Of a DNA stretch of 64,000 nt, positions 23,011 to 35,900 are shown piece after piece. The position numbers and the translations under genes were made by a program. The notes under the pieces were generated by a model. That model saw only the letters and a program-made list of their open reading frames with translations, did not search any database and was not told the DNA's origin. The first letter of the stretch is position 1, and every line of letters begins with the position of its first letter. Origin of the DNA: Brachypodius melanocephalos (Eukaryota; Chordata; Aves; Passeriformes; Pycnonotidae); assembly GCA_013398615.1 (NCBI GenBank), contig VZSR01001685.1, forward strand, positions 33,039,077 to 33,103,076, read 5' to 3'.

Positions 23011-25487
23011 TCTATTTAGCCTAAGTAGCAGGCCCGAGCCATGATTTTACAAGGTTAACAAGACCCTTATTTTATAAGGCTTTACCTATATGCAACAGTT
23101 ACCTAAAAAGGTCTGCCTCTCAGACAAAAGGGGTACTGCTGGGATTTGCATTATACTCACTGCATTGCTGGGCATCCTGAAGAATTGGCAAGAAATAAAT
23201 AAATAAGAAAATAGACTAATAGCAAATTAATAAATTAGCAGACTGTTTCCATGACAATGACTGGTTTCCTAGTCTATATTATATTAATTCACTGCACAGC
23301 TATTAGTTTGGGAGGCACAAGGCTGTACGTCACTCACATGCTTTCTCTCCCCTTTTTTATTCTTAAGGAGTTGGCTGACATTGAATTGAGGGCTGCAAAG
23401 CCACAGTGGCTGTGAATATGCTCCCACAGAGGTTTTTAAATACACCATTTTATTGGGGAAGGGTTCTTCAGATGTAACTTGTCTGTCAATTTTTCTCTAA
23501 TTATTGTTATTACCGCAATCTATGAATGATATCCATGAATTTCTGTGGATTTATGATAACTATGGATTTTTAGGTTTTGACATTAGAAACATGACTGTTG
23601 CCATAATGTGCAGTTCAGCTCCTCTGAAGTTTCTGAAGGGTTTGCATGCTGGTTTGGAAGAACTGCTTGCACACATCACATTGCAAATTAGTCCTTTAAA
23701 TTGTTGGCAGTAGAGGTTTTTTGTGATACCCTTTGTGTGAAATTGCCTTCCTGGTTCTGGTAAACTTGACTGAAGTCAATAGAACTACTGCAGAGATGAA
23801 TTTGGACCTTTGTATTTTGTTTATTCTAAAATAGAAAAAAGAAAACATATTGCTTTTATGGAATAAGAAAACATACATAGTATTTACCTGAAAGCTCTCA
23901 AAAGGTTTTTCATAAATACATGTCATATTTTCATTCATGTAAATGTGTATTTGTAATTTCACAAAAAACCTACTTATTAGTAGCACAGTTAAATAAGTGT
24001 TTTGGATGTACAGTAGGAGTTTCTTAGCTCAAACGTGATTTACCTTATCAGCTATAATGGCTATCAGGATAAACACATTTTGCTGTAAGTTAAAATGCAT
24101 ATTATTAATATTTTTATAGCAGATTACATTTATATAGCATCTTTCATCCCAAATACCATAGTGTATTATGTATATGAATAATCCCATTGAACTGGTCTGA
24201 ATAGTCCATTGAAACCAATGGGACTATTCACACAAGCAAGGCTATTCACATGAGTTAGAGCTATGGAGTCTGGCCTTCATTATATAGTGCATTTTTTCTC
24301 AACAAAATTGTCACTCACCATACATGTTAATTTTAAATAAATTAATTGCAGAGGACATGAAATTGCAAATGCTACTTCTTTCAATATATTTTCCAAAATT
24401 TACATATATGAATAAGGGTAGGAGGCCAAATAATTTAATCTCTCATATATTAACATAATAGTTTAGTGATGATTTAAAATTATGTTTCTTGCTAATGGCT
24501 CATCCCAAAACAACTTCCAACAACTAAGGAGCTTAATCCCTGAAGTTTTTACTTCTGGAAGTAGATTTTAATTATGTTAAGAATCTTATTTCATTCAGTG
24601 GGATTGCTCATGAGTTAAGATTCTAGGATCAATATCAAGGACAGATAAACAAGTGGCTAATATAATTGATTGCTCTTTGGTCCATATTAAGCAAACATTT
24701 TACATCGAAACAGCAATTTGAGGAATCAAAATTGGGTGACAAACACTTTCAGTTCTACTTTTCATTTCTGTGTGTTAGACGTGTTCAGGAAGCAAACTTT
24801 CTGTAAGATTTGGGATATGATACTTAATCAGCTCTAATTAAACAACATGCCAGCAGTACAATTCCCTGAGAGAGTAATAAATTTGATTCTATTTCCGGTG
24901 AAAGGATTTCTGCTCTGCTCCACATTGTTTGTGCCTGCCTTCTCATCCTACCCTACCCTTGGTCTACCCACACCTTTGTGGAGCCATACATTGATCATGT
25001 CAAGGACCAATCTGTCTGAAAACTAACCATTTTTTGGGGCCAGATTAGCTTTTATCCCCACTATTTGTCCAGATAAAGTCCATGACTGTATAAATAGCTG
25101 TTCCATCATCAGGGAGAGGGTGATTCTCCCCTTAAAGTGCAAAATGGGGGAAACACTTCCTTCAAAATTGCCCATGGAACTACAGCATTAGCGTGGCAGG
25201 GCTGAGATCATCCAGGACCTGAGCATTGGAAAGGCTTTAACACTCAGTGGCAGTTAGTTTTCCCTCATACACAAGCAGAATGAGGTGTCTTGGAATGCTA
25301 TCCCAGGACACAGAAGTAGCAGTATTCAGGAGAAAATTGCAACTTAAAGCATTGTATGGGCTCTCAAGAGGATCTTATCCACCTCTCCGTACCAAGGACA
25401 GTCAGGATTTAAATTTGAGAAACGGTCTGGTAAAGTGTGAAGATTAGACAAGAGCTGCAGCACAGTTCTTGAACTTTGGCAAGGTTC
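23011..25487. other. Unannotated AT-rich stretch
   Basis: No exon is supported. It contains an ancient palindromic repeat at 24198-24230 and a TATAAATA at about 25089. That TATA-like site lacks any nearby exon or CpG enrichment, so I do not call it a promoter. Confidence 0.45.
24198..24260. mobile_element. Ancient palindromic repeat remnant
   Basis: TGAATAGTCCATTG at 24198-24211 pairs with CAATGGGACTATTCA at 24216-24230, with a single extra G and a 4-base loop. A further CTATTCACATGAGTTAG at 24242-24258 repeats the arm. From memory, this is close to an old sauropsid repeat with AGTCCCATTGAAGTCAATGG-like cores and ATTCACATGAGTAAG-like flanks. The hairpin is seen directly; the family assignment is from memory and I give no name. 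Confidence 0.5.
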
Positions 25488-25879
25488 TGGTAGCAGAGGG
25501 GCTACAGGGGTGACTTCTGTGAGAAGCTGCCAGAAGCTTCTCCCATGTTCAAGAGAGCCAGTGGAAGATGGACCCACCACTGGCCAATGCTGTCAGCAGC
25601 AGTGGTAGCACCTCTGGGATGATGTTGTTTAAGAAGGGGGAAAGTTGCTGCACAGTTGCAACCAGAGAGAGAGACAGAGTATGTGAGGGCAGCATCTCTG
25701 CAGTCACCAGGCTCAGTGAAGAAGGAGGGAGAGAAGCTGCTGCGGGTGCCAGAGCAGAGATTCCCCTTCAGACAGTGGTGCAAACCTTGGTGAAGCAGCT
25801 GTGCCCCTGCAGCCCATGGAGGCCCACGGGGTGCAGAGATCCACCTGCAACCCCCATAGTAGGTGGATTCTTGAAAGAG

Positions 25880-26160
25880 ACTGTGAACACATGGAAAGCC
25901 CACATTGGAGCAGGACCCTGGCAGGACCTGTGACCCCTTGGTGAGAGCAGCCCATGTGGGGCAGGTTTGCTGGGAGGAATTGTGACTCTGCAGGGGACCA
26001 ACACTGGAGGAGCCTGTTCCTGAAAGACTGTACCCTGTGGAAGGGACCCACTCTGAAGCAGCTCATGAAAAAACTGTAGCCCATGGGGTGAATTCACATT
26101 AGAGAAGTTTGTGGAGGACTGTCTCCCATGGGAGGAATTTCATGCTGGAGCAGAAGCAGA
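25880..26160 (+). repeat. Decayed ~46 bp tandem units inside the LTR
   Basis: ACTGT-type starts recur at 25880, about 25925, about 25978, 26027, 26073 and 26118, spaced 45-54 bp. Each is followed by a CCCATGGG-like and a CACTGGAGCAG-like stretch. The later units are the clearest (46 and 45 bp steps). Such internal repeats are a feature of this LTR family, and their number may differ between copies. Confidence 0.7.
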
Positions 26161-26308
26161 GTGTGAGGAGTTGTTTCTCTGATGAGGAAGGAGTGTGAGA
26201 GACAGCCTGTGATGAACCTCCATTCCCTGTCTCTTTGCACTGGCAAAGGAAGGAGGGAGAGAGAACTGGGGGTGAAGTTAAGCCCAGGAAGAAGGGAGAT
26301 GTGAGGGT

Positions 26309-26344
26309 AAGATACAGTTTTATTTATAAGATACAGTTTTATTT
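26309..26344 (+). repeat. 17 bp direct duplication near the LTR polyadenylation signal
   Basis: AAGATACAGTTTTATTT occurs twice, at 26309-26325 and 26328-26344, just before the AATAAA at about 26373. It is a perfect duplication in an otherwise decayed element, so it is probably a later local event in this copy. Confidence 0.85.
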
Positions 26345-26557
26345 CTCATTATCCTGCTCTGATTTGATTGGTAATAAATTCACTTAACTTCCCTAGGTCT
26401 GTTTTTCCTGTCAGAGTAACTGGTGAGTGATCTTTCTCTGCCCTTATCTCAATCCATCAGCCTTTTATTATATTTTCTCTCCCCTGTCCTGCTGAGAGGC
26501 AGATTGATGGAGCAGCTTTGATGTCACCTGCCACTGAGCCTGGGTCAACCCATGACA

Positions 26558-26913
26558 ACAGCACAGTGGCTGAGTCACTGGGGATCCAGAATCCTTCAGA
26601 TCCCCGTACTGCCTGATCTGGAGCATTGACTCCATTGTTTTGGAATCTTACCTGAGGTGCTAGCTAGCACATGGGCTTAGGAAGACAGCCACTTCCTTTT
26701 CTTATTTGCCTTTACAGTGCAGTGCAATGTGAAATACCTCCAACAGGGACACTAGAGAAGACCCACTCCAGAGAGGAGCACACTCTGGCAAATGAGGGAC
26801 CTCCCCTGGGGATGTGTGAGATGATTGTGCTTACATTCTTGCTTTACAGCAGGCAGAATGATGAGAAAAATCAGGAAAGTCCCATTCACCCACCAATTTG
26901 GCAAAATCAAGCA
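26558..26913. other. Unannotated spacer between the ERVL LTR and CR1
   Basis: No coding or repeat signal is recognised here. Confidence 0.4.
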
Positions 26914-27414
26914 TACAGAATCATACAGGATTATAGAATGGCTTGGGTTGGAAGGGACCTTAAAGGTCATCTTGTTCCAAACCCCTCTACCATGTGCAGT
27001 GACTCTTCCCACTGGACTAGGTTGCCCGGAGCCTCATACAACCTGCCCTTGAACATTTCCACAGATGGGGCGTTCACATCTCTGGACAACCTCTTCCAGT
27101 GCCTCATCACCCTTACAGTGAAGAACTGATTTCCAATATGTAATCTAAACCTATCCCCTTTCAGTTTAAAGCCATTCCCCTTGTCCTGCCACTTCATGCC
27201 ATTGTCAAAAGCCCCTCTCCAGCCTTCTTGTAGGTGCTGGAAGGTGCTACAAGGTCCCTCTGGAGCCTTTTGTTCTCCAGGCTGAACAACTCCAGCTCTC
27301 TCAGCCTGTCCTCATAGGAGAGGTGCTCCAGCCCTTTGACCATCTTCACAACCCTTCTCTGGACCTGCTCCAGCATGTCCGAGTCCTTCCCATGTTGTGA
27401 GCCCTGGTGATCAG
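26914..27414 (-). mobile_element. CR1 LINE, 3' part, about 500 bp
   Basis: The plus strand begins with degenerate tail octamers, then GGGTTGGAAGGGACCTTAAA. It continues through GATGGGGCGTTCACATCTC, CCAGGCTGAACAACTCCAGC, GGAGAGGTGCTCCAGCCC and TTCTCTGGACCTGCTCCAGC. This is the reverse complement of the CR1 ORF2 end and 3' UTR. The minus-strand frame at 27194-27376 reads VKGLEHLSYEDRLRELELFS, a recognisable CR1 segment. It is 5'-truncated and cannot move. Confidence 0.93.
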
Positions 27415-27764
27415 TGCAGTATGTGTTACTCAGCTAGACCCTAACATCTTGAGTCCAGTGAGGAGGCAGGTCTGGAAATGAGCCCTGGATTAGGGTTTGC
27501 ATGAGAGATCTTTGTGGGCTTGCTGCTCTCCAGATTACCCAGGTGTTGGGCACACAGCTGGTCAGTAAAGTTAAATTGCAGCCTCACACTGGCAGATGTA
27601 TTGGTGATAACCTTGGTGTGTAAGGAAGCATGGGCACTTGGGGATTTAGTTGCTTTCCTGCTATTGAAGTTAAGCAGTTCAAGTGGCTGAGCAGTGCTTG
27701 AGTCCCTTTGCAGATGAGTTCTAAATTATTAGAGAAAATGTAATTTTATCTTTATCTTTATATA

Positions 27765-27782
27765 TGTGTGTGTGTGTGTGTA
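27765..27782. repeat. (TG)n microsatellite
   Basis: Nine TG units between short TA runs. It is a common dinucleotide repeat. Confidence 0.95.
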
Positions 27783-29840
27783 TAATATTCCATGTAAAGC
27801 TTCCTCATTTCCTGGTCTAGAGGTTGTATTACCCCACCTTGAAGAGAGGTCATAGCCATATGAGACCAAAAATTCACTTTCAAGTTTTGTATTCACTATA
27901 TGGGGTTGTTCATTAGTTTTGAATATCATACGGCCAAAACAGTCTTATCCTCTCTCAAAAGATCCCCTCAAGGTCATTTAAGAATCTCTGAAGGTCTCAT
28001 ATGAAATCATAATAAAGGATTTTTTAGCAAAATTTTTAAGAAAACATATTAAATACTTTGCATTTTTAAGTATTTATTGCAAAAACTTTAGATTTGCTAT
28101 ACCTTTAATACTAATGTCATACTTAAAATAAATCATGATGTGTACTTCCTGTGATCTTTCTAGAATGCAATAAAACAGATTGTTTTTAATGGCTGTTCCA
28201 GCAATGAAAAATATCTGTGTTAGGTGGAAACAACAAATTGATGCTTTTTCAATTCCTTTTAATGGCATGAGGATCTTTGCAACATGCTGTGAAAAATATT
28301 CTCTTAATGATAGGCCTGTGGCACAACTTAAGGAGTCATCAAGAAATAAATGCTCTGCTGTCTGGCTGGCAGCTTGGTGTCCCTTAATTGAAGTATTATA
28401 AGATTCTGTGCAGAGTAAAGCCTCCAGGGTTTTGTAGCTAAATGGCATGGACACCTCTGATGAGACATGCAGATGAAGATGTGTCAATACAATCTTCACC
28501 AATTTGCTGTAATAGCACAGACTGATTAATTTTATAACCACGGGTGCTTCTATTAGCTAACCTAAGGAATGATTTAGACTTTATTAAGCGACTTATTTCT
28601 ATCTTTTTCGAGAGACTTCTGCAGCATAGTTTATCTCCAACTGCTAGACAGCAACACTTTTTCTAATAAGGATTCTAAATTTATTATTTAAGGATGGATC
28701 ATGAGCATAAGTCAGTTATATGCAGCTTAGTGGGGGCAAATCTTTGTGACTTGGCAAATCAACTGTACTTAGTTTGGTGTTTCTCAAGAAATAAAGTGGC
28801 TTGATATCCTATGCAACTGAAATGGCAGCTCCTGTATACATTTTTAATGTACAAAAACAGAAATTGAAGCAACTAAATCAAAAGTATGTGGCTCTATATT
28901 TTTATCTTTTTTTTTCTAGACTATAAAACTATTTTAATATTTTATTATAATTGCTTATGGACATGTAGCGTGATTTGGTTACCCATAATCAACCAACACT
29001 TTATATTTTAGGGCTGTCTTCAATAAAATATGAATTACCACATGGACAATGCATTTCATGATTGCTTCGCACAGTGGTGGCTGTGCAATCGTGCTGCACT
29101 TTCTCTCGGGAATAAGGAACCCAAAATGACTCCTGTACAATCCAGACACAGCAGACAGTCAGAAAAACATCATATCCTTACCTGTTCAGCAGGAAAACTG
29201 ATGGCCATGTTTTTTCCATCACAGATGCCATCATGCCTCCCACTGAGGAAACTCCACGTCCTGCATTGTACCCTACTGCTGCCTCCTGACACAGCACTGT
29301 GTTGAAGGAGAAGGTTTGTTCAATGAGTGGAGACAAGCCTCCTTCCTTAGTCTTACTTACCAAGAATGCTGGAGCATACTGACCTTGTCCTTTTTTATTT
29401 TTCTTTTAGCTCTGTGCTGTTTTCCAACTAGTCAGCCTCATACACACTATTAAAGAGTATGTTGTTTACAAAAGTCAAGTTCAAACATGTCAAATTATAG
29501 CCATCAGTATAGATATGGAGTAACCCACTTCCAGATCATGGTTCAAAGTTTCATTCACTAATACACAGAATGGCACAGAAAGCAGTTACTCTTTGCTCAT
29601 CATGGTGCCAGGGTCTGGACACAATTTAATTCAGTCTTGTGCTCCTTTGTTTACAGTCTGATTCTGGGATGGGCACTCACTGCATGAACTCATCTGTTAC
29701 AAGGTAGGAGAGCTGCACATACAGTCTGAGGTTCATAATTTTCCCCTGCCAGCAGAAACATGGATGTGAGAGGGTGTTTCTTTGGACCAGGGATTTTTCC
29801 TCCTATCCTCTCTGCCCTATTTGTTTTCTGTTTTCATTTG

Positions 29841-29921
29841 TCTTTTTTTGGTTTGGTTTTTTTGTTGTTGTTTGTTTCAGGTTTTTTGTTGTTTTTGTTT
29901 TTGTTTTGTTTTGTTTTTTGT
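29841..29921. repeat. T/G-rich low-complexity tract
   Basis: This tract is made of T runs broken by single G (TTTTG and TTG units). It explains the Phe/Leu-rich open frame at 29760-29978, which I do not regard as a gene. Confidence 0.9.
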
Positions 29922-32900
29922 GAATGTATGGTTCATCATTTTTATATATTAACTTTTCAATTGTGGCTGAATTCATAACTCTATTTCAACCTCTATTTGT
30001 TTGACTTTTTTTTTAAATTTCTTGCTTCATAATTTCATTTCTTTGACCAACTACTGAAATTTTGAAACAGTAATGAAAAATTCCTCAGTGGTGAACAATA
30101 AACTTTACTTGTTTTTCTGCATATGTGCAAGTCACTTTGGTAGCAAGATTCTCCAGAATCACAGCATTTCAGTACTTCATTCTTACAGCTATCTGAAAGT
30201 TCAGTCTTCAAAATTACAGGAATCCCTACTTTTTGACTTGCCTGACATTTTCTGAAAGTCAAATTATTTCCAACTTTGCCTCTTGTAGGTTCCATATACA
30301 ATTTTCTCGTGTATCTGATCTTGTTTGATCTATCATGGCAGATCCAAGTGCTTGTCACTGCAGACACATTCAAAGAAGTCATTCTCCAAAGGCTTGTGGG
30401 AGCCAAAGGCATCTTTCCTGTGAAGAACAGAAAAAGCATCCCTTTGGAACTGAAGCAAACATTGGTGATCACCTTTCATCATTCTTTCTTCCCTACATCT
30501 GTAGGCTTCATTTTTCCCCCTCTCCAAACTGGTTTCTCTATCCCCCCTGAAATTTTAGAGCTTCTGATCAGAAGTGGAGCAGCATGTGAAATATGGCTGC
30601 TTTATTTCGAGCAGGTACATGCCAGTTCTGTCCAGTCTGCTCCCCTCAGTACTTCAGGCTTGTTTCTCCTGCAAAGATGAATTAATAGTGCCACTAATTC
30701 AGGCTCCATTTGTGTTAAAATGTGTAAGAACCTGCTCTGATGCTTACATTTCTCACTGAATGCTGCTCTGGCAGCTCCATGATACCCCGCCCACCAATTA
30801 GTTTTCCTTTGAGATCTTCATGGGTAGTGAGATTGAGGCTGCTGAGAAGTATTGTGGCATTTACTGAAGATTTGCCCCAGTGCTTGAATTGGTGGCAGAG
30901 AGACACCTATCAAGGGAGATTTGAGTAACAAATATCTTAGAAAAGTATATTTATAACGTGTGTCTATGTCTGTTTGCGTTTGCACGTTAGAAGTATGCTT
31001 TAAAAATAATTATGTATGGCTAGATCACTTTATAAATTAAAACACTGGCCTTCACCTTATAATTGAAGCAGTACCTCTAGCACCCTGTCCCCTGCATCCT
31101 CCTGGAGAGACAGAAAGGAGAGCTAAGCTCAGATGGGTTCACTGGCACCATATTATCCCATCCAGTGGAGTTCCCTAACCCTTGAATTGGGCTGCACCTA
31201 ACACCAATTGAACCACTAAACACTATTGATTTTGGCTTTCTAGAGAAGCCATTCGTCTAGCCCAGAGTGCATAAAAGAGCTTCTATTCTCCCTGAAAATG
31301 ATTTAGTAAAAATAACTAAAATAAATGTCAGTGGGAGATCTGTGAACTTATTAAGCACAGGTAGACCTCTTGATGTGTTGCACACCGACTGAATGTGTAT
31401 ATGTATAGATTTAAATAATGATACATGTATTTTCAGTCCTAAGTTTGGCACAGGACCAGGGTGGACCTCAGAGTGAGTGCAAATACCCCAGACAAATTAC
31501 ATAATATGCATCTGCATAGGGAAACCCAGAGCTGAGGCACACCATGTCTATTAATCCTACCCCAGAAACTACTAAAGGCTGGAGCACACATGCCCATAAA
31601 TACAGACTGTGGCCCCTGGTCACTGAGGTGGTCCCTGGAGACTCTTTTTTACCCATTTTGGCAAGGTGGTTTTGTGTCTTCAAGGGTGACCAGAGCTGGG
31701 ACAGAAATTCTGCCTTATGGCTAGAAAGCACTGTCTTGTTTATGTCCTGCATGGACATGCTGCTCTCTTTGGCCATTTAATTTGGTTGCAGGTTCCTCAC
31801 AATCCAGGCAGGTTTCCAATGCACCCAGGAGCTTTGTTAGCTCTCTCTCCTGTCTTGCTGAAGCAGGAGCATATTGGTGTCTGCTGGAAAGCAGGAACCC
31901 TGTGCCTTCCCCAGATTCCATCTCTGCCCACCACAGGGCATCTGAGCATCTCCTGGTCTTTAAATTAATGTCTTGTTTAGGCTTTTTGGAGGTGAAGCAC
32001 AGAAAATACAATACCATGCCAGATACAGGCATTTCAATTTAATTCTGATTCATAGTCTGCTGCAGGCAGTAAAAATCTCTCTATCACCCCTGACAAACTC
32101 TGGATTAGGCAGATACTGAGGCTCTAACAAAGTATTAAACTCTACATATGTGTGCACACACACACAGTGTTCATAAAGCCTATACATCTATGCATTGCTT
32201 TAAATTTTCATCCTAATATGGCATAATGCTAATTTATAGAGTGGATGCATTGCTCTGTTGGATTTTGAAAAATGAAAACAAAATAAATCTTCCCTAAAAA
32301 TGGACAAGATTTTTTTATGGTACATGTTCCTACAGCATGACAGCCATTGAAAGAGCTATTTAGTATGTTACATGGTTTAATAAAAATAACTTGTCTGGCA
32401 ACATCTGAAAGCTTTTGCAGCTGCAGGGGCACTTCTTGGAAATAAATTTGTGTTTACACAGGTGCAGCCATATTTAACAAAATTTTTATATGCAATGCAA
32501 ACAGCTGCCTGTCTGTTTTCTTTGGCAGAGCTCTTTCCAACTGCAACAATTTGTATCAAACATATCTCTCTGTGATACCTATATAAACAATAGACAAAAT
32601 TCCTGTGAAAGGAAAAGGCTTTCAATAATGCACTTTTTAGATAAACTGGAAAGCAGAAGCACCTTGATTAGAAAAGCTTGTCCCTTCATGAAATGTTTTG
32701 CATTTGAGAAGGGCTCAGGGGTCCACCAGGGAAGTATTAAACACTCTGTAGGAAAACTCAGAGTTTTATTGGGTTAAAGTCAAGCTGAAGGATTCTATGT
32801 TCAATAAAAGACACTTGGCAAATTGGATATTTTCCTTAACAAGAGCACTGCCAGTAGTGATGTACATTATATTATTCAACTTTTCTAATATTTTATATAG

Positions 32901-35900
32901 AATGAAGTATTTCCCAAAATATTTAGTCATAACTCTTTTTTTTTACTATACTTTAAATATTTGGGGTTTTTTTTTCCATTGTATGCAATTCTTGTTCATT
33001 CAGAAAACTGTTACCTACAACAGTCTTAGTAACCCTGCACTTTTCACTTATTTGCAAGTACTCATGCTTTTGAATGGCTGCCCTATTGCCATCTTGCTTT
33101 CTTTTGGTCAAAATTTTGTAGATTAAAAGTCTCTGGAATTTAAATTGTGGTCTGGAGTTTAGGTTTCAAAGACACCTTCCTCATCCTTCCCTATTCCCAA
33201 CGAAAATAGTGAGTAGGAAAGAATTCTTCACTTAAGTTATCTTGATGTTCACAGTTTCTTCCACTATTTGTTCATGTAAAAATGTTTTCTGTTTAATTTG
33301 CAGCAAAAAAAAAGTTAATGTTAATATATGCTGCTATTGATTCAAATTATGTTCAAATATTTTTGAACACATACACAAAATACAGTTCTAACATTAAATA
33401 TATTTAATTATTTCAGCAATGATGAGAAATAATTTTCTGTTCACAGATGAAGAGCAAACTCTCCAACAACATTATCTTCTCATGATTTTTTTTGGTTTTT
33501 TTTGTAGCCATACAGTATAGTGGGTGAACCCAAGCATGTGATATACTTGATCAGTCCTTTTACTTTATCAAAGAGTGAAGTGGAGAAGCTAACAATGCTT
33601 CTGGCAGCCTCACTGCAACAGAAACCTTGTGTCTGGATAAAGATTTTAATAAATTATATATTTGTGTAACTCCACTGACTTCAACAGAGCATCCAATGGG
33701 CTTTGTGCTGTACTTGCATTTGTGTGGAGCTGACACAGCTTCTGAGTGCTCAGAATGACAAATCTTTGTTAGCATTGCTGCAGCTTCTCAGAAAGCCCTT
33801 TATGAAATGCAGTTCAGCCTCCCAGCGCTATGGGGGCTTGTCACACTCTCCCAGGCAGTGTGCTGGAAACATATTTTTAGTGAGATCGCTTATTCGTTCT
33901 TTCCCTGTGAATTTTCCCCTCAGTATAAATACAGTCCAACAAATAACCTTTTCTTAAGCCCATTCTGCACACAATGTGCTCAGATATCTCCACAAGATGT
34001 GTTTACATATACCTATTATATCCCTATATCCCTGTATAGAATGAGGCAGTACTTCACCACTGCTTAGAATAAAGGCCACAGAAGAAGATGCTGTGATTGT
34101 GCATTTGCTACACTTTCTGCATTACTCTGTGCTTCTGTTTGAACTTCAGTCTAATGAGCTGAGAACCCAGAAGACATATTAAAGAAAGTTGTGCTCTGTG
34201 TGTAAAGGCTGCTCTATTTTTATATGACTATATTAGGTGTGAGAACCAGCTAGAAAATGAAATTTCTTTTGGGGTATTTAGCTTCTCTTTCCCATTTAAA
34301 TAGCATTTAAATCATTAACTACAGTGTGATTATTTGTTTCTAGGCTTAAGAAACATGCTTCTATCATTAGGCATGCCTGCACATTGGTAATTGTGTAAGC
34401 TTTGTGGTTTTTTGAGCAATAGATTCACTAAGTGAATGAAGATTCCACATATATCTTAAGTTCTTAAATTTTCACCCTGGAAGGTTTTACTCTAGTGTGT
34501 TTAGCTGAGCTACACTGTAGGCTAAATTAGGAACACTGCTCTCTGACAACCAAGGAGTTGGAAAATACAGTATGTAAGCTCATGATAACAATATTTTTCC
34601 TAATAAATGAACAATTGGATAGAAGAGGGTACTACATTCAACTGAAATAAAAAAAACATTAACAAAAAAGAGATGGAGCAAATTTCATCTTGATGGAGAA
34701 AATTTTTTGCACATTTACTTGGGATCACTTGCTCAAAAGCAATGATGTCATAAGAAACTGAGCCGAGTCTGGGGCAGCTGACCAGATGAGTTGAAAATTG
34801 CAGTCCTTTGCTTCAGTAAGTACAAACCAATGGTTCTTACTGCAGCTGAAGACTCTTTTAAGCAAGTTGCCCAAGTGACTGCTGGACCCTAACACCTTTA
34901 TAAACAATCCATTCCTGTATCTCTGTAAAACCATAGCTTGCTTTCCACCAGAATCCCTCTCCAAGTGCATGACCACCACCTCTCTGTTCAACCTCAGCTT
35001 TAAAAAGTATTTACATGACCAAGTACTAGTGTTAAGTGTATGAAGAATGGTATTAAGTTTATGAAGAAGCCTCCTGAGTCTATTAAGAACTTCCTAGAAA
35101 AAATAAGTTATTTACAGAAGTAATTATTATTTGTTTCAGTCATTTCTTCATTTAAGTTACTTTAGATATACTTTATCTAAACCACTCATAAGACTTGTGC
35201 CGTTTCCTATATGGGTTGTTATTTTTCTATGCTGTCTCTATGTGATATAGCCCAGGTTTGTAGGGACCCTGAAGGATGAAGTGAAATGCTACAGAAGCCA
35301 AATCCTGAGCCTTGGATCTGACTGTGGGCAAGGACAAAGAAGCTGAAGATGTACTTTAAAGGGATGGCCATGCTCTTAAAGTTTTAGTCATACAGGGTCC
35401 CTCAGAAAATAATTTACTTTACATAGATAGTCTAATGAAGACTTGCTACTGGGATCCTCCCCTTGAAAGGAATTCTAGGGCAACAACCCTGAAAATAAAA
35501 AGAAAACCTGTAATCAGTAGTGTTAACTGTAAGGTTAGCAAGGCTGGGATAATGTGAAGATACAGAAAATCAGTCACTAATATTAAAAAGATAATAATAA
35601 AAGCTATCTGAAACCAATCAGATAACTCTGTTAACTAAATTCAACTGTGCATTCATAGAATTTATAAATTGTAACTTGAGTTATGTCTGCAGAACAAAGA
35701 CCCATACTGCCCTGTAGCAGGCGATGGGTGAGGGAGCCTTATTCATTCCTTTATCATTAGCTTATAAATCACCCCTCTTCCCTTTCCTGCTTTCATCTTA
35801 CTTCCTCTCCTTGAAGATCCAACATCAATTTAGGTTGTGCTGCTATGTTACTGACCCAAGAAACTCCATTTATATTTATGTTTTAGCACCTGGGTTGGGC

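Larger units (their letters stand above)
25488..26557 (+). mobile_element. ERVL-type endogenous retrovirus LTR (solo), about 1.07 kb
   Basis: The block matches the order I know for long avian ERVL LTRs. It has a GGGGCTACAGGGGTGACTTC start region, then GGTAGCACCTCTGGGATGA followed by a TATA-like TTTAAGAAGG at about 25628. Next come tandem GGAG/ACTGT units, an AATAAA at about 26373, and the end with GGTCAACCCATGACA. R-U5 after the signal is about 180 bp. Where the family normally has CpG this copy mostly has TpG or CpA, so it is old. Neither end carries a clear target duplication, and no internal retroviral region adjoins it, so it is a solo LTR or a remnant. The open frames inside it, up to 133 codons, are by-products of its composition. 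Exact ends are uncertain by about 10 bases. Confidence 0.85.

Noticed and set aside
25086..25100. TATAAATAG, a good TATA-box match
   Set aside because: There is no CpG enrichment, start-site context or exon nearby. Such matches occur by chance in AT-rich DNA.
25502..26097. Frames of 133, 123, 121 and 109 codons on both strands
   Set aside because: All are inside the ERVL-type LTR and reflect its lack of stops, not a gene.
30035..30680. Overlapping frames of 145 (minus) and 134 (plus) codons
   Set aside because: I could not recognise a domain, neither frame has clear splice sites, and neither dominates. Chance seems more likely.
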